DNA from: Cepaea nemoralis
Lineage: Eukaryota; Mollusca; Gastropoda; Stylommatophora; Helicidae
Reading direction: 5' to 3'
NCBI GenBank assembly: GCA_014155875.1
Contig: JACEFZ010022373.1
Coordinates: 30,001 to 94,000, forward strand
Length of the DNA stretch: 64,000 bases
Within the stretch, counting starts at the first letter, position 1; every line of letters starts with the position of its first letter. Below are positions 44,108-58,100 of the stretch, one piece after another. Both the position numbers and the translations under genes were made by a program. The notes under the pieces are model-generated. The model ran no database searches, was not told the DNA's origin, and saw only the letters and a list, made by a program, of their open reading frames with translations.

Positions 44108-46016
44108 CTGTGAATATTCCCCACTTCTAAATCCTTATTCTACACTACAAACTCATTTTACGACATACGAAACAACTGTGACATTGCGTGGAAGATGAAA
44201 GAAGGCTTGGGATTGGCTGCGACGCCACAGGCTAAGTAGGACTACACAGTGATAAATACAGCACACAAGGCGGAAAAGGTATGTTGCTTTCACCAAAACC
44301 CAACATGAGGCAGGAGGAAATCAGAGATATTGGAAGGGGTGAGAGCATTTTCAAAATCAAACTCATGTATGAAAAAATGAAAAGCATCAACCTACGACAT
44401 AGATTTTGGAAAACCTAATCCAAATTCAGATTCTGAAACCTGTCGCCGAAGTGTTTGGAAGTCATTCGATTAGAATGAAGGTAAAAACAATAATGTTTTA
44501 GATTAGTTTAGTCTGCGAGCCTGTTTCCAAAGAAGAGTTGGTAAGTCAATGTGTTGTAAACCACGTGATTAGTCCTTAAGAAATGAATTTAGTAGAAACT
44601 AAATATTATATTCAGTTATCATAGTCATGGATAAACTGTACATTAGGATAAACCGCCGTGAGTTCCTTTTCTCCCAGGTAAACAACGTATTTAATGTGTA
44701 AGCATTAGACCTAGGTTGTACAATTTATTTCTTAAGAAGTTAAACTAAATTAGCAGTGATTAGAAGTGTGATTAACTTAAGATATAGGAAGCTAAGAATA
44801 CTTAGTTCACTAAGAAGAAACTATTTTAAAATGTGCGTAAAACAATTTAGTGTAATGTGTAATAGTCAAGTAGATTTTTTTTTACACGAGCACACGAGAA
44901 GTCAAGTAGTTTTGTTTTGTTTCCATAAGCACATGGGAGCCAAATAGATTTCTATAGAGATCATGATGAACATGTGGAATTAATATTGGTAAGCCACATA
45001 ATAATGCTTAATCAACCGCCATGCAAGTGTGGTTATGATTCATGAGGAATGAATGTGGATTAAGTATATCACATTATTATATGTATTTGATTAGTGCATG
45101 TGGGGATCCATGTGTAATTTCCTTATTGCTAAACATGAGGAAGGAATCATCCTTTGTGAATTTCAAAAGTATGCCTAATGATCACATAAGTCTATGTCAT
45201 TGAAGAGAGCATGCCTGTGGCTGGTCATGTGTGATTTCATTATTGTTAGACAGATGGGAATGTATCGTTTGTCAACCACATCAGTATGACTAATTGTAAT
45301 CCAAACAGATATGATTGTGTCTGAAGAAAGGTGGGGGAAATTATCGAGCTTCCATTGTAATGTCACTTGCCAATGTGCTGTTAGGGGTATGCTATAGCTA
45401 CACTGGCAATCTACGCTTGAACACGTACTATAATACACTGAAGAACTGCAACGTCTCAAAGCATCCCGATCACTTTATTTATGCGACAACCAGTTCATAA
45501 ATGTATACACTATCACAATGCTCTACTTACAGTTATTATACTGCATCGTTATCGGGACCTAAGCCCACGCAATCGAGCGACACAGCCCGCTCTCTGTGCT
45601 GTAGCGAGTTTACCCGCCTGGCGTGCACTGGCCATCTCTTTTGGTATACACACGGACTCTGCAACTCCTAAACTCTGTCCCTTGCCGTTCGAATCGTAGG
45701 TTTCATGTTTACAGTTGAATCACTGTCCACTTTTTCATCTTAGATTGTTGACCTGTCGTTTTCCTACGATCTGTACTTCACTGTATTTCCCGGCAGACTA
45801 AACTCCCAGCTGCCCACTGATCGCTCGCCCAACACATCACGTCCCGAGCTCGCGATTCGATTGGCTCTTACGAATCATCGCTTCCCGGTGTATTTATTTT
45901 CTCTGACACCCCATGACAATTCATCCTACCGTTGTTCTACAATAATCTACTCAACCAGACTATACTTAACCAGACTCATGGCACATTGTTGTTGAATCTG
46001 TGAATGTATCATGTGT
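44108..46016. other. Intron sequence with nothing recognised
   Basis: AT-rich DNA; short ORFs only. A plus-strand open stretch near 44155-44230 (IRNNCDIAWKMKEGLG) has no partner exons or known motif. Confidence 0.5.
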
Positions 46017-46025
46017 AAAGCACAT

Positions 46026-46600
46026 CTCGGAACAGTAATAACATCTGATGGGAGATGCCTTGAAGAGATTAGAACAAGAATCGCCATGTCTAAGGTAGCC
46101 TTTAGCAAAATGAAAAAACATACTGACCATTAAAAAGATGTCAATTGAAACGAGAAAAAGAGTGTTGAGGTGCTACATGGAACCTGTACTTTTATATGGA
46201 TGTGAAGCTTGGATAACGAGCAGTCAAGCTGAAAAACATCTGATGGCTGTAGAAATGTGGTTTCTGAGGAAAATGCAAAGAATACCATGGACAGACAGAA
46301 AGACCAATGAACAGGTCCTTCAAGAAACAAACGAAGATCGTAAACTGATTAGAGACATTAGACGCAGACAGTCAACATTTTTTGGGCATGTTATGAGAAG
46401 AAATGGATTGGAGAACTTGGTGACAACTGGCAAGATCGAAGGGAACAGACCAAGAGGAAGACCTAGAAGCAAATTCCTGGATGGCTTAGCCACATTTCAT
46501 GGTCGAGACAGGAACACAGAGCTGATCCACGACTCTGGTGATCGAGTTAGATGGCAAAACATGACCGCCCACGCTTACCGGCATGGCACATGATGAATGG
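46026..46600 (+). mobile_element. LINE E copy, 5'-truncated
   Basis: ORF from 46138 (KRVLRCYMEPVLLYGCEAW, WFLRKMQRIPWTDRK, FFGHVMRRNGLENL, RPRGRPRSKFLDGLA), about 93% like 27269-27947 by eye. Flanked by AAAGCACAT (46017-46025 and 46601-46609). One frameshift near 46120. Confidence 0.92.
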
Positions 46601-46613
46601 AAAGCACATACAT

Positions 46614-46850
46614 GCCGGTCTCTCTGGCTGAGGGGTTACACCACTTTCTCTGTAATCCCGTTTATCATTCAGAGTCTCGTAGCGGGCGAGAAATGGGAGC
46701 GGTTCGACCCCAGCTGGTGACTTGCGAGATAACTGAGCCGGCCGCTCAGAAAGCAATGGCAAACTACTGAGCGTAATCGTGCCAAGAAATCAACAGACAG
46801 CTGAAAGATGCTGCTGTTAACAGCGATATTATGCGAATAAAAAATTTAAA
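46614..46850 (+). mobile_element. SINE family S1, 13-bp TSD
   Basis: GCCGGTCTCTCTGGCTGAGG head, GCGGTTCGACCCC B box, the core CCGCTCAGAAAGCAATGGCA, then CAAGAAATCAACAGACAGCT and GCTGTTAACAGCGAT, and an A-rich tail. TSD AAAGCACATACAT at 46601-46613 and 46851-46863; the left copy is shared with the LINE E TSD. Confidence 0.93.
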
Positions 46851-46863
46851 AAAGCACATACAT

Positions 46864-48500
<1,637 letters not shown>

Positions 48501-48504
48501 CGCA

Positions 48505-49275
48505 GTGACTGCTTGGGGCAGGAATCCAAGTCAAGACAGCAGGGGCCACGGAAGTGGAAATCCAGCAACTAATTCAGGATAATGCTCGCTCGGGTGATGT
48601 GATTATCTACTCAGATGGGTCGGTGCTGAGAAGTAAGAAAAGTGCCTGCGGGTTCTTATCAAAAGCTAATGGTAGACGTTTAGTGGAGGAGAGCCTGGCA
48701 TATGATACCACGACGTATAGCTTAAGAATATAGGTGAGGGCGGTCAATAAAGCTTTTCGCTGGATAGAGATTACGATACACAAACACTTCGTGATTGTAA
48801 TTGACTCAGAAAGCAGGCTGAGGAATGCGAGGACAGGCAAGCTTTGGGCAGAGTGGCTTGCTTCGCTTCGGAGGTCACGGGTGGCAAGCATCGCCTGGAT
48901 CTTTTCTCCAGGGCATGCCGGTGTGCTGGGGAATGAACATCGGACAGATTGGCTGGCTCTGCAAAACTTGGTGGAGTATTATTGCATGACAAGGAAGAAG
49001 TTGTTGCGGCCTTGTGGGAGCATGTGTACACCTCGGAGGAGAAAATGGATCACCATGGTCTGGCAAGAATGAGACAGCGAGGAGTTACGAGGGTAACTGG
49101 CCGACACTCGACGCTCAGAGGAAAGGCGAGACGGACATATAATCAGATTGCTACTGGTACTATTGGTGTTGGAACTCTTCGCTGGCTGCTGAGGATCGGG
49201 ACGGAGCGCTTATGGGATTGCCTCGAATGATGTGATGTCGTTTCCTAAAGCAATCAGTCAATCAATCAATCAAGA
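48505..49275 (+). mobile_element. LINE C, RNase H part, 5'-truncated
   Basis: IYSDGSVLRSKKS, a stop at 48733, VIVIDSESR and FSPGHAGVLGNEHRTDWLA give the RNase H D-x-D-H/D pattern of I-type LINEs. The tail has TLRGKARRTYNQIATGT and LRIGTERLW, ending in ATCAA repeats (49257-49272). A frameshift near 48950 splits it. The family differs from family B by its TCAA rather than ACTA tail. Confidence 0.88.
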
Positions 49276-49739
49276 CAAGAGAGGGCAGACCAATTTTTCT
49301 GTTTCAGATATACTAGCACAGAGGATCTGCAGGATAATTAAGTGCGAAATTACCTGTAGTCTTAATCCTATGTGAGGAGGGGAGTCACCGCTGAACATAT
49401 AATTAAGTGTAAAGATGTTGATGTAAATGAACTTCTGTTTTTTTTTCCTTTCATGTATGTATTTGATGGTGTTTCCACCTTGTCGTGGTGGGGGAGCTTG
49501 AGTTTCTCAATGACCCTGAGAGCTATGCCGGCGGTAGCGTAGCTACCAGCAGGGCCTCCCAAGCCGGACAGGTCCATGGATAGAGAACAGATAAAGAGAA
49601 ACACCCTGGTCCTCCAGGTTGGGGGTTGAAGCGTGGGGTTAACATCCCCACCTTTATAAAAACTATTTTGTTACGAAACGGATACATAAGCCTCGAATTC
49701 GAACTGACTTATTTGGACAACGACCTCGGAACGTTAAAG

Positions 49740-50463
49740 GACTCTTGAGATTTAGAACATGGAATGTACGGACACTATATCGAGCTGGAGCGGCTGAAGA
49801 ACTAACCCGGGAGCTGGTGGAAAATCAAATGGATATAACAGCAATTCAAGAAATAAGGTGGCCAGGAGAGGGTACTTTAGAGCAAAATGGAATGATTGTA
49901 ATAAACATGAATTAGGAACAGGTTTTGTCATCAAAAAAGAGTTATGGGGGAACGTTCTAAACTTTAAAGCTGTTAATGACAGAATGAGTAAATTACGAAT
50001 AAAAGGTAAATGCAAAAATATAACGATGATTAATATACATGCACCTAATGAAGAGAAAGAAGATGATATTAAAGAAGACTTTTATAATGATCTGGAAGAT
50101 GTCATAGAAGAAACCCCCAAACAGGACATCCTGATTGTGTTGGGAGACTTCAATGCAAAAATAGGTAGAGAGCAAACTCATAAAAAAGTGGCCGGTATGG
50201 AAAGCCTACATACAACTTCAAATGATAATGGATGGAGAGTCATCAACCTGGCAGAAGCCAAAAGACTGCAGATTAGCAGTACCAGACTACAAAGAAAGGA
50301 TATACACAAACAAACTTCGAGATCATGTGACAAGAGAACCTATAATCAAATAGCTCACATTTTAATTAACAACAAAAATGCATTAAACATACAACAAGTT
50401 AGAAGTTATAGAGGAGCTGAGTGCCACAGCGACCACTTCCTCGTTGGAGCAAATTTAAAATAA
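49740..50463 (+). pseudogene. LINE D endonuclease
   Basis: Starts RTWNVRTLYRAGAAEEL and AIQEIRWPGEG in one frame; after a one-base shift near 49870 it continues with GTGFVIKKELWG, INIHAPNEEKEDD, VLGDFNAKIGRE and ECHSDHFLVGA. All metal and catalytic motifs of APE endonucleases are present. Cuts target DNA to prime reverse transcription. Confidence 0.88.
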
Positions 50464-51099
50464 AACTTAAGAGAGCTTTCTATACTAAATTACAAAGATT
50501 ACACCCAACATATAACAGAGAAAAACTACAAGAAATTACAGTCTAAGAGAAATTTACAGATGAAATAAAATGTAAACTTGAAACTCTGCAAAACCCTTTG
50601 GAGGAAAGCGTTGACCAAATTTGGTTGAACATCAAGAATACAATTCAATCTACCGCAGAAGAATGTCTCGGTGTGTTAACCACGCATAGAAAGAACAGAT
50701 GGCTCAATCACAAATGTGAAGAAGCAGTCATTAGGGAGAAGAATGCCAGACATCTATGGCTAAATGACATCAACAACATCCAAAAGGAAGAATAATATAG
50801 AAATGAATGTAAAGAGGCTACAAAAATAGTTCGACAGCAGAAGCGAGAATATATGAGTAATATAATCAAAGATATGGAAACTAATCACCAGAAAAACGAA
50901 TCCAGAAAGTTTTTTAACGAACTGAAGTCAATGAAACGAGGGCACCAACACAACACATATGGTTTACAAGACAAAAATGGGATATGATAAAAACCAATGA
51001 GGAAATGTGCAACACATGGAAAGAATATTTTGTTGAATTACTAAATTGTGAAGCTCCATGTAACACTTTCCCACAGGCAGTGGTTCTAACTTGTGAACC

Positions 51100-52235
51100 A
51101 TAAATTGAAGAACCTGCATTTGAAGAAATCCTAAATGTAATCACACGACTTAAAAACAATAAGGCAACTGGGGCTGATGGAATTGCGGCAGAATTTATAA
51201 AGGCAGGTGGCCATGCATTACATCTAAAGCTATACGAACTAATACTAAAAATCTGGAAGACAGAAGAACTACCCCATGACTGGAAAGAGTCATTATTGAT
51301 ACCTATCTTTAAGAAAAGAGACAAGTTCCAATGTGAAAATTATATAGGAATATCACTACTGCCCACAAGCTATAAGATACTAGCCGCAGTATTACTAACT
51401 AGACTAAAACCATATTCAGAAGACATATTAGGTGACTACCAGGCGGGTGTTAGACAAAACAGATCAACAATAGATCAGATATTTATCTTTCGACAAATAG
51501 CTGAGAAAAATTGGGAATGTAAAAGAGATCTCCATAGCATTTTTGTGGATTTTAAAAAGGCTTATGATAGTGTCCCTTGGAATAGTCTATGGAATGCTAT
51601 GCAGGAATTTGGAATACCAAGGAAGTTAATCAACATGACCAGACTATGCATGGAAGATACTTATAATATAGTATCATATAAAGGCAGGACATCAGACCCT
51701 TTACAAATAACATCTGGCTTGAAACAGGGTGATGCACTATCGCCGCTACTCTTCAATCTGGCTCTAGAGAAAGTTGTAAGGAAGGTAAAGGAGGAATGTT
51801 ATATTGGAGGAACATCCAAGCTGCTTGGTTATGCAGATGATATAGATATTATAGGGGAAAATGAACAAAAGACATTAGAAATATTGACTCACTTAAAGAT
51901 GGGGCTGGTTATCAATCAAGATAAGACAGAATATATGGTAATTTCAAGAGAAGGAATAGCTAAAAACTCTGGCCACATACAAATAGATAATTTTTTTTTT
52001 GCATATCCTTTACAGGACATCGCTGTCAACACCAGCATCTTTCAGCTGGATGTTGATTTCTTGGCATGATTACGCTCAGTAGTTTGCCATTGCTTTCTGA
52101 GCGGCCGGCTCACATACCCCGTAAGTTACCGATGCGATTCGAACCAATGCTGATTCTAACCTGTCATCACATTACCGACGAGAGTATACGAGATTACGGA
52201 GAAAAGTCATAACCTCTAAGCCACGAAGCCGGCTA
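51100..52235 (+). pseudogene. LINE D reverse transcriptase
   Basis: Open from 51296 for 257 codons: ENYIGISLLPTSYKIL, SIFVDFKKAYDSVPW (motif A), SGLKQGDALSPLLFNLALEK (motif B) and LLGYADDIDII (motif C), with all palm Asp residues present. The N-terminal part (NKATGADGIAAEFIK near 51160) lies in another frame. The reading frame is cut by the SINE at 51992; RT homology resumes after 52235 (LIRPVVLCGSETW). Confidence 0.9.
51992..52234 (-). mobile_element. SINE S1 in LINE D, TSD AAATAGATAAT
   Basis: Minus-strand copy (T-rich tail on the left). Head GCCGGCTTCGTGGCTTAGAG, B box GGTTCGAATCGCATCGG, core CGCTCAGAAAGCAATGGCAA. TSD at 51981-51991 and 52235-52245. Confidence 0.95.
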
Positions 52236-53333
52236 AATAGATAATATGATCATTAAAAGAACGGAAACATTACACATACCTGGGTACAATCTTCAACTGC
52301 TCCAACATCATAAGGGAAGAAATACATACTAGAATAAATTCTGGAAATAAGATATACTACGCACTACAACATCTACTAAAATCAAATGCGCTATTTCGTA
52401 ACACCAAAATCACAATATACAAAACACTGATCAGACCAGTTGTGCTGTGTGGCTCTGAAACCTGGAGTACAACGAAAGGAGACGAAGCCTTGTTACAAAT
52501 CTTTGAGAACAAAGTTTTAAGACGTATCTATGGACCCATTAGGGATACACAACGTTGAGAGTGGAAAAGAAGAATTAACAAAGACATTTATGATCTGTTT
52601 AATTCCCCGCTAATCACTGGTATCATGAAGGCTAATAGACTACAATGGCTGGGGCATATAGAAAGAATGGAAGATAATAGGGAAACAAAACTCGCTTACA
52701 CTCAGGAAATAAATGACAGTAGACCCCAGACCAAGAAGACGGTGGAGAGATAATATATATACAGACCTACAAGCACTTGGAATCAACGACTGGCAAGAGA
52801 AGGTCAACCAGACGAGACGAATGGAGACGGATTGTATCTGCAGCAAAGAACCTCAATGGCTCGGAACGCTGAAAAGAAGAAGATGTATTTGATGTATTTG
52901 AATTGATTGTTTCAAAAACATTACTGTTCATTACTAACTGTATAGGTAATAAATGATGGAAAAAAGGACGTCATTTCCTCTCGTGAGTGTATGTTTTATT
53001 TGTCATAGTCAATTGATTTAATCAAAACAATCCTAGATAAAATTAGGTTAACTGTGAGAGGAGAGGCAAGGAACCACCAAAAGGAGATTCAGTGTATTAA
53101 GGGGAAAAACTGTTGTTAATGTTTTCCTAGAGGTATTATTCCTTTGTTTTCTGATACTCTATTTATGGACTCAAGCAACAGAGCCATTAAAGGTTAACGT
53201 AATTAAACGGGCAGGATAACATTGGGAAAGAGGAACGTAACATCCTTTCTCTCTTTGGGGTTGAGCTATCAACCATACATCCGACACACAGGATGTACCA
53301 TTATGTCCGGTTCTGTACCAGAATTATTCTGTT

Positions 53334-54740
53334 GTGAGTCCATTTCTGTTCAACGCCTGCACTGGGAGAATCACTAGCGAGCAAATCATAGGACTGGGGA
53401 GGACATTGTCGTCTGCAGACGATGTTTTAGTGTATCGTCAGGGCAAGGATAGAAATCAGGTTGCTGTAGAACTACAAACCGAACTCAATCGCATAAGCAC
53501 TTGGTGGGTCGAATCTGGGGAAATAGTCAACCTAACTAATGCAGCAGTGACACGGTTCTCTTTGAACAACCATATTGTCAACACTCCAATACCAACTGTA
53601 AATCTGGGTTCAGAGACGGTGGAAAGAACGCAAGCAATGAATTACCTGGGGATACGATTTGATCGAAGCCTTGCTTATAATGAGCACATAGACCAGGTGA
53701 TAACAAAGGCCAAGCGGGGTTTAGCTGAAATGCGTGTGATGGCGGCAGCAAACTGTGATCAGCGCCATCTATTTCTTCTTTACGAGGGGCTGGTCATGTC
53801 TGTTTTGGAGTATGCGATGGCGATCCTGACTCTCAGCCACAAGCAGATGGAAAGGATGCAGAACGAAGCTATGCGTATTATTCTTGGATATACAAGAGAT
53901 ACGGCATGCAAGGCGATGCGCTACTTTCTTTATTTTCCAACAATGAGGGACAGAATACAAATTTGCCGAGCACGTGAGTGCCTCAGGGTCAATGCAAACA
54001 AACAACATCTACTGCATAGCGAGATTAAGAAGGTAAAGGGCAGCAGATTAAAAAGAGTAAAGTCGTGGATGGGTGAAGCGGAAGACGTTCTTCAGCTGGT
54101 ATGTTCACTTGAGGACTTAAAACCTGGCGAAGAGTGGGTACAAGTGCAAACAGAGTTCTATAAATCCTCTTCAGTATGCATTCAACTTGACAGGAAATGC
54201 AGGCAATAAAATCCAGCTGCTGTGCAGGCGGAAGTACAGGCTCTGATCTTCGAGAATTCTTTAGAGGATGATGTTGTCATTTACATGAATGGGTCGGTCG
54301 TTCGAGGAGTAAGAAGTTCATGGGCCTTTACGACTCAGGCTGGAAGGGAAATTGTGAAGGAAGAGTCTGGTACTTTTGCATTGAACGCAAGTAGCCTGAC
54401 CATGGAATTCATGGCAGCAAGTAAAGCAATAGCATGGCTCGAGACACAGATCGGGCATGGGTCAGAGATGGGGTGGATCCGAAAAGAGTGGTTGCTGTCT
54501 CTGGAGCAGTCTTAGTTGGCAAAGATTAGTTTCATTTTCGTGCCAGGGCATGCGGGTGTAGAAGGAAATGAACAGGCTGACAGGCTTGCACGTAGGGCTA
54601 CTGTGGAAGGCGGAGGACGAGCGATCGACCAGGCAGACATTCTGAATGCTCTACGAGAGGTAAGTCGTCTATGAGAACCAAGCGATGACTGTGAATCTAC
54701 AACCATATTCAGGCTGCTAGAACAGCAAATTAAAAGCTGT
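53334..54740 (+). pseudogene. I-type LINE reverse transcriptase and RNase H
   Basis: RT motif C reads SSADDVLVYRQG (the YADD Asp pair is kept), then NYLGIRFDRSLAYN, a thumb region and IQLDRKCRQ, stop at 54207. RNase H in the next frame: IYMNGSVVRGVRSSW (Asn where the first catalytic Asp is expected), MEFMAAS, then FVPGHAGVEGNEQADRLA after a stop at 54513. The SDS motif is deleted (replaced by IGHGSEMGWIRKEW). Dead copy. Confidence 0.9.
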
Positions 54741-54751
54741 ATGGCCAAACA

Positions 54752-54998
54752 CGCCGGCTTCGTGGCTTAGAGGTTATGACTTTTCTCCGTAATCTCGTAT
54801 ACTCTCGTCGGTGACGTGATAACGGTGAGAATCAGCAGTGGTTCGAATCGCATCGGTAACTTACGGGGTATGTGAGCCGGCCGCTCAGAAAGCAACGGCA
54901 AACTACTCAGCGTAATCTTGCCAAGAAATCAACATACAGCTGAAAGATGCTGGTGTTGACAGCGATGTCCTGTAAAGGATATGCAAAAAAACAAAAAA
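54752..54998 (+). mobile_element. SINE S1 in I-type LINE, TSD ATGGCCAAACA
   Basis: GCCGGCTTCGTGGCTTAGAG head with A-box-like GAGGTTATGAC, B box GGTTCGAATCGCATCGG, core CGCTCAGAAAGCAACGGCAA, AAGATGCTGGTGTTGACAGC and A-rich tail. Exact 11-bp TSD at 54741-54751 and 54999-55009. Confidence 0.96.
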
Positions 54999-55204
54999 AT
55001 GGCCAAACAAGAACATTACGCAGGAAGCCAAAGAAGAGTAATAAAATAACACAGAACTGGTGCCTGCCGTGAGCCGCTACACGCTGTGGGATTTGCTGAG
55101 GAGGGGATCCGAGCACTTATGGACTGAATTATTCGATGTGCAATGTGGATGACCTGTCGACTAACTATCTAACAAACAAACAAACAAACAAACTAACTAA
55201 CTAA

Positions 55205-55640
55205 CTAACTAACATGGGTTTGTTGGGGTGGGGATGATTGATTCCATTACATAGGTTTGATGGGGAGAATGATTGATTCCCTTATACGGATTTGATTGAT
55301 TCTGGTTATCGGGTTTGTTGGGGAGAGTGAGATTCTGGTTATCGGGTTTGTTGGGGAGAGTGATTGACTCTCTTACACGGGTGTGTTTGGGAGAACGATT
55401 TACTCTCTTATGTGGGTATATTGGGAAGAATGATTGATTCTCGTATACGGGTTTGTTGGGGATAAATATTGATTCTCGTATACGGGTTTGTTGGGGACAA
55501 TGATTGATTCTCTTACACAGCTGAAGTGGGGAGAATGATTGATTCTATTATACGGGTTTATATTGGAGAATGGTTGATTCTCGTATACGGGTTTGTTGTG
55601 GAGAATGATTGACTCTTGTATACGGGTTTTGCTATTACCC
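55205..55640. repeat. 36-bp minisatellite, locus 2
   Basis: About 12 units of GGTTTGTTGGGGAGAATGAT plus TGATTCTCTTACACG or CGTATACG, the same family as 43665 and 60985. It directly follows the AACT tail of the I-type LINE. Confidence 0.92.
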
Positions 55641-56144
55641 GATGTAACAGTGTCATAGGTTATGGCATTGTTCAGAAGAAAAGTCTAGTTTGTACACTAG
55701 ACAGTAAAAAGTGACTCGTCTGTGAGCACCTTTCACAAAGCGTGAAAAACGCCGGGAGTCCATCCATCCATCATGTGACATGCCGATAAGCGTGGGAGGC
55801 CACGTTCTGCCATCTTACTCGATCACCAGAGTCGTGGATCAGCTCTGTTTTCCTGTCTCGACCATGCCACGTGGCCAAGCCATACAGGTATTTACTTCTC
55901 GGTCTTCCCTTGGTCTCTTCCCTTCGATCTTGCCAGTCGTCACCAAGTTCTCTAAATCATTTCTTCTCATAACATGCCAACAAATTTTGACTGTCTACGT
56001 CTAATATTTCTTATCAGTTTACGATCTTCGTTTGTTTCTTGAAGGACTTGTTCATTGGTCTTTCTGGCTGTCCATATTATTCTTTGCATTTTCCTAAGAA
56101 ACCACATTTCTACAGCCATCAGATGTTTTTCAGCTTGACTGCTC

Positions 56145-56990
56145 TTCTACAAACCCACATTGTTCTTCTCCTATTTCAGGTTGTATTTTCTTCCTGACTC
56201 TTTGCCTGATAATTCTCATCAGAATCTTCGTGATGTAGCTCATTATACTAATTGCTCTATGTTGATCGCATTCCAGGGCTCCTGATTTCTTCGGGATTGC
56301 AATAAATATTAGATTACATAATTCATGAGGTATATCTCCAGTATCGTATAATGCATTCAGCAGTCTGGTGACTTGGTCTATGCCATATTCTTTTAAGGCA
56401 TTGATCATTTCTATTGTGATGTTATCTGTACCCGGGGTCTTGCCAATTTGTATATGGTTAAGAGCATTCTGAACTTCCATCTTCAAAATTGATGGTCCTT
56501 CATTATTATTCCGAAGATCATGTTCTTCATTTGTATCATCATAAAGGTCTTTCACATAATCTGACCACGCATGTAAAATCTGATCATTTTCTATTATGAT
56601 TTTGCCATCTTTGGTTTTTAGGCAACCCGTTGATGTGTGTTTTCTTTTGTTAGTGATGTAATTAATTCTTTTGTGCATTAATTTGGTATTCCGGGTGTTG
56701 TGTTGGTTTTCAATTTCCTTGCGATTTTCCTCAAGCCATGTTTCTTTTGCCTCTTTGCGTAGATTCCTAATTTTCCTGTGAATCACTTCATATTTTTTCT
56801 GGTTATTTTTGTTATTCCTTCTTACTTCCATGAGTTTTAAGATGTCTTTCGTCATCCATTTCTTGCGTCCTATTATCTTTATTTTTGGTATGGTTGTTTC
56901 AGCAGCTTGGTGGACTGATTTCTTTAATATTTCCCATGGTCACTGACGTCTTGAAATAATATTTCCATATCGGACAATGCATCAAATCTG
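56145..56990 (-). pseudogene. LINE E reverse transcriptase N-terminal part
   Basis: Long open frame (241 codons): EAKETWLEENRKEIENQHN, LNHIQIGKTPGTDNITIEMI, LIFIAIPKKSGALECDQHRA and EIGEEQCGFVE (motifs 1-2). It stops short of motif A, where the sequence jumps to the C-terminal AEKHLMAVEMWF segment. Confidence 0.88.
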
Positions 56991-57017
56991 TTCTTTACCT
57001 CTACGTTGAATTTCACT

Positions 57018-57285
57018 TGTAGGCCGGTCTCTCTGGCCGAGGGGTTACAACACTTTCTCCGTAATCCCGTTTATCACGCAGAGTCTCGTAAGCGGGCGAG
57101 AGCTGGCAGCGGTTCGACCCCCGCTGGTGACTTGCGGGATAACAGAGCCGGCCGCTCAGAAAGCAATGGCAAACTACTGAGCGTAATCTTGTCAAGAGAT
57201 CAACAGACAGCTCAAAGACGCTGCTGTTGACAGCTAAGTCCTGTAAAGGATACGCAAAAAAAAAAACACACACACACACAAAAGT
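57018..57285 (+). mobile_element. SINE S1 in LINE E
   Basis: GGCCGGTCTCTCTGGCCGAG head, GCGGTTCGACCCCCGCTGG B box, core CCGCTCAGAAAGCAATGGCA, ATCAACAGACAGCTCAAAGA, GTCCTGTAAAGGATACGCA, then A and CA tail. The possible TSD (CTTGTAG / CCTGTAG) is imperfect. Confidence 0.93.
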
Positions 57286-57289
57286 GCCT

Positions 57290-58100
57290 GTAGATCGAAT
57301 TTTGTGTTTCTTGGTGGTGAATATTTGACTTAAGATTAATCTATGGTCGCTGTAGCAGTCTGCGCTTGGTATAGTTTTTGCGACCTTTAAGTCATTTCGA
57401 AATCTTCTGTTGATGAGAATGTGATCAGTCTGATTTCTGATCTTATGATCAGGACTCCAGCATGTCCATAATCGCCTTGGGTGCTGTTGATACCAAGTGG
57501 TTCCAATAATCAAATCATGCTCTTTTGCCCACTGTACAAGTCTGCAACCTCTTTCATTCTGTTCCCCTAGTCTATACTTGCCCACTATGCATCCGTCCTG
57601 TTGATTTCCAACTTTGGTAATCAAGTCACCCATTATGATATTTACTTCAGAATTCTTGCATTTATCGAAGGATTTCTCTAAATCATTATACAATTAATCA
57701 ATGCTTTCATCACTACGGTCTGCTATTGGTGCATAAACGTGTAAGACGTTGACATCAAAAGGTCTTCCACTCAACTTCACCAGTAACACTCTGTCTGATA
57801 CAGTTCAATATCCTTTCGATCGATTTTCCTCTCTCTCTTTATCCATTATAATCAGTCCAATATCCTTCGATCGATTTTCCTCTCTCTTTATCCATTATAA
57901 TTGCTACTCCACGCTGTTGTTTCTCTCCACCAGAATAGATTATTCCATATTCCTCAGATGTTATAATGCCCATTACTGTCTATCTGGTCTCACATATCTA
58001 ACAGGTTAATATTTAGCCTTCTCATTTCATTCTTAATGTTATCAAATTGTCCATCCTCACTCATAGTTCTTACATTCCAAGTTCCTACTTTCATTGTTGA
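57290..58100 (-). pseudogene. LINE E endonuclease, in pieces
   Basis: N-terminal part at 58090-57990: KVGTWNVRTMSEDGQFDNIK and LNINLLDM. Main part at 57693-57290: IIMGDLITKVGNQQDGCIVG, TWYQQHPRRLWTCWSPDHK and DCYSDHRLILSQI. GDL replaces GDFN. The WNVR, DHR set marks the APE type. Frameshifts lie near 57800 and 57970. Confidence 0.85.

Larger units (their letters stand above)
49469..52882 (+). mobile_element. LINE family D, full-length, 12-bp TSD
   Basis: Flanked by ATGTATTTGATG (49457-49468 and 52883-52894). Leader with CCACCTTGTCGTGGTGGGGG, endonuclease, RT with YADD, C-terminal RPRRRW-like region and a GAAGAAG end. Possibly RTE-like; clade is tentative. A SINE (51992-52234) sits in the RT tail. 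Endonuclease and RT are broken by single frame changes, so decay is modest. Confidence 0.92.
53320..55200 (+). mobile_element. I-type LINE (family B), 5'-truncated
   Basis: Plus-strand copy of the family nested at 4517, here longer. RT (53334-54209), RNase H (54222-54740), a SINE insertion, then the 3' end GATGACCTGTCGACTAACT with AAAC and AACT repeats. From 52895 to 53320 nothing else is recognised. Confidence 0.92.

Noticed and set aside
44150..44230. Plus-strand exon candidate (IRNNCDIAWKMKEGLG)
   Set aside because: Stands alone beside exon 2 on the opposite strand, with no supporting splice sites.
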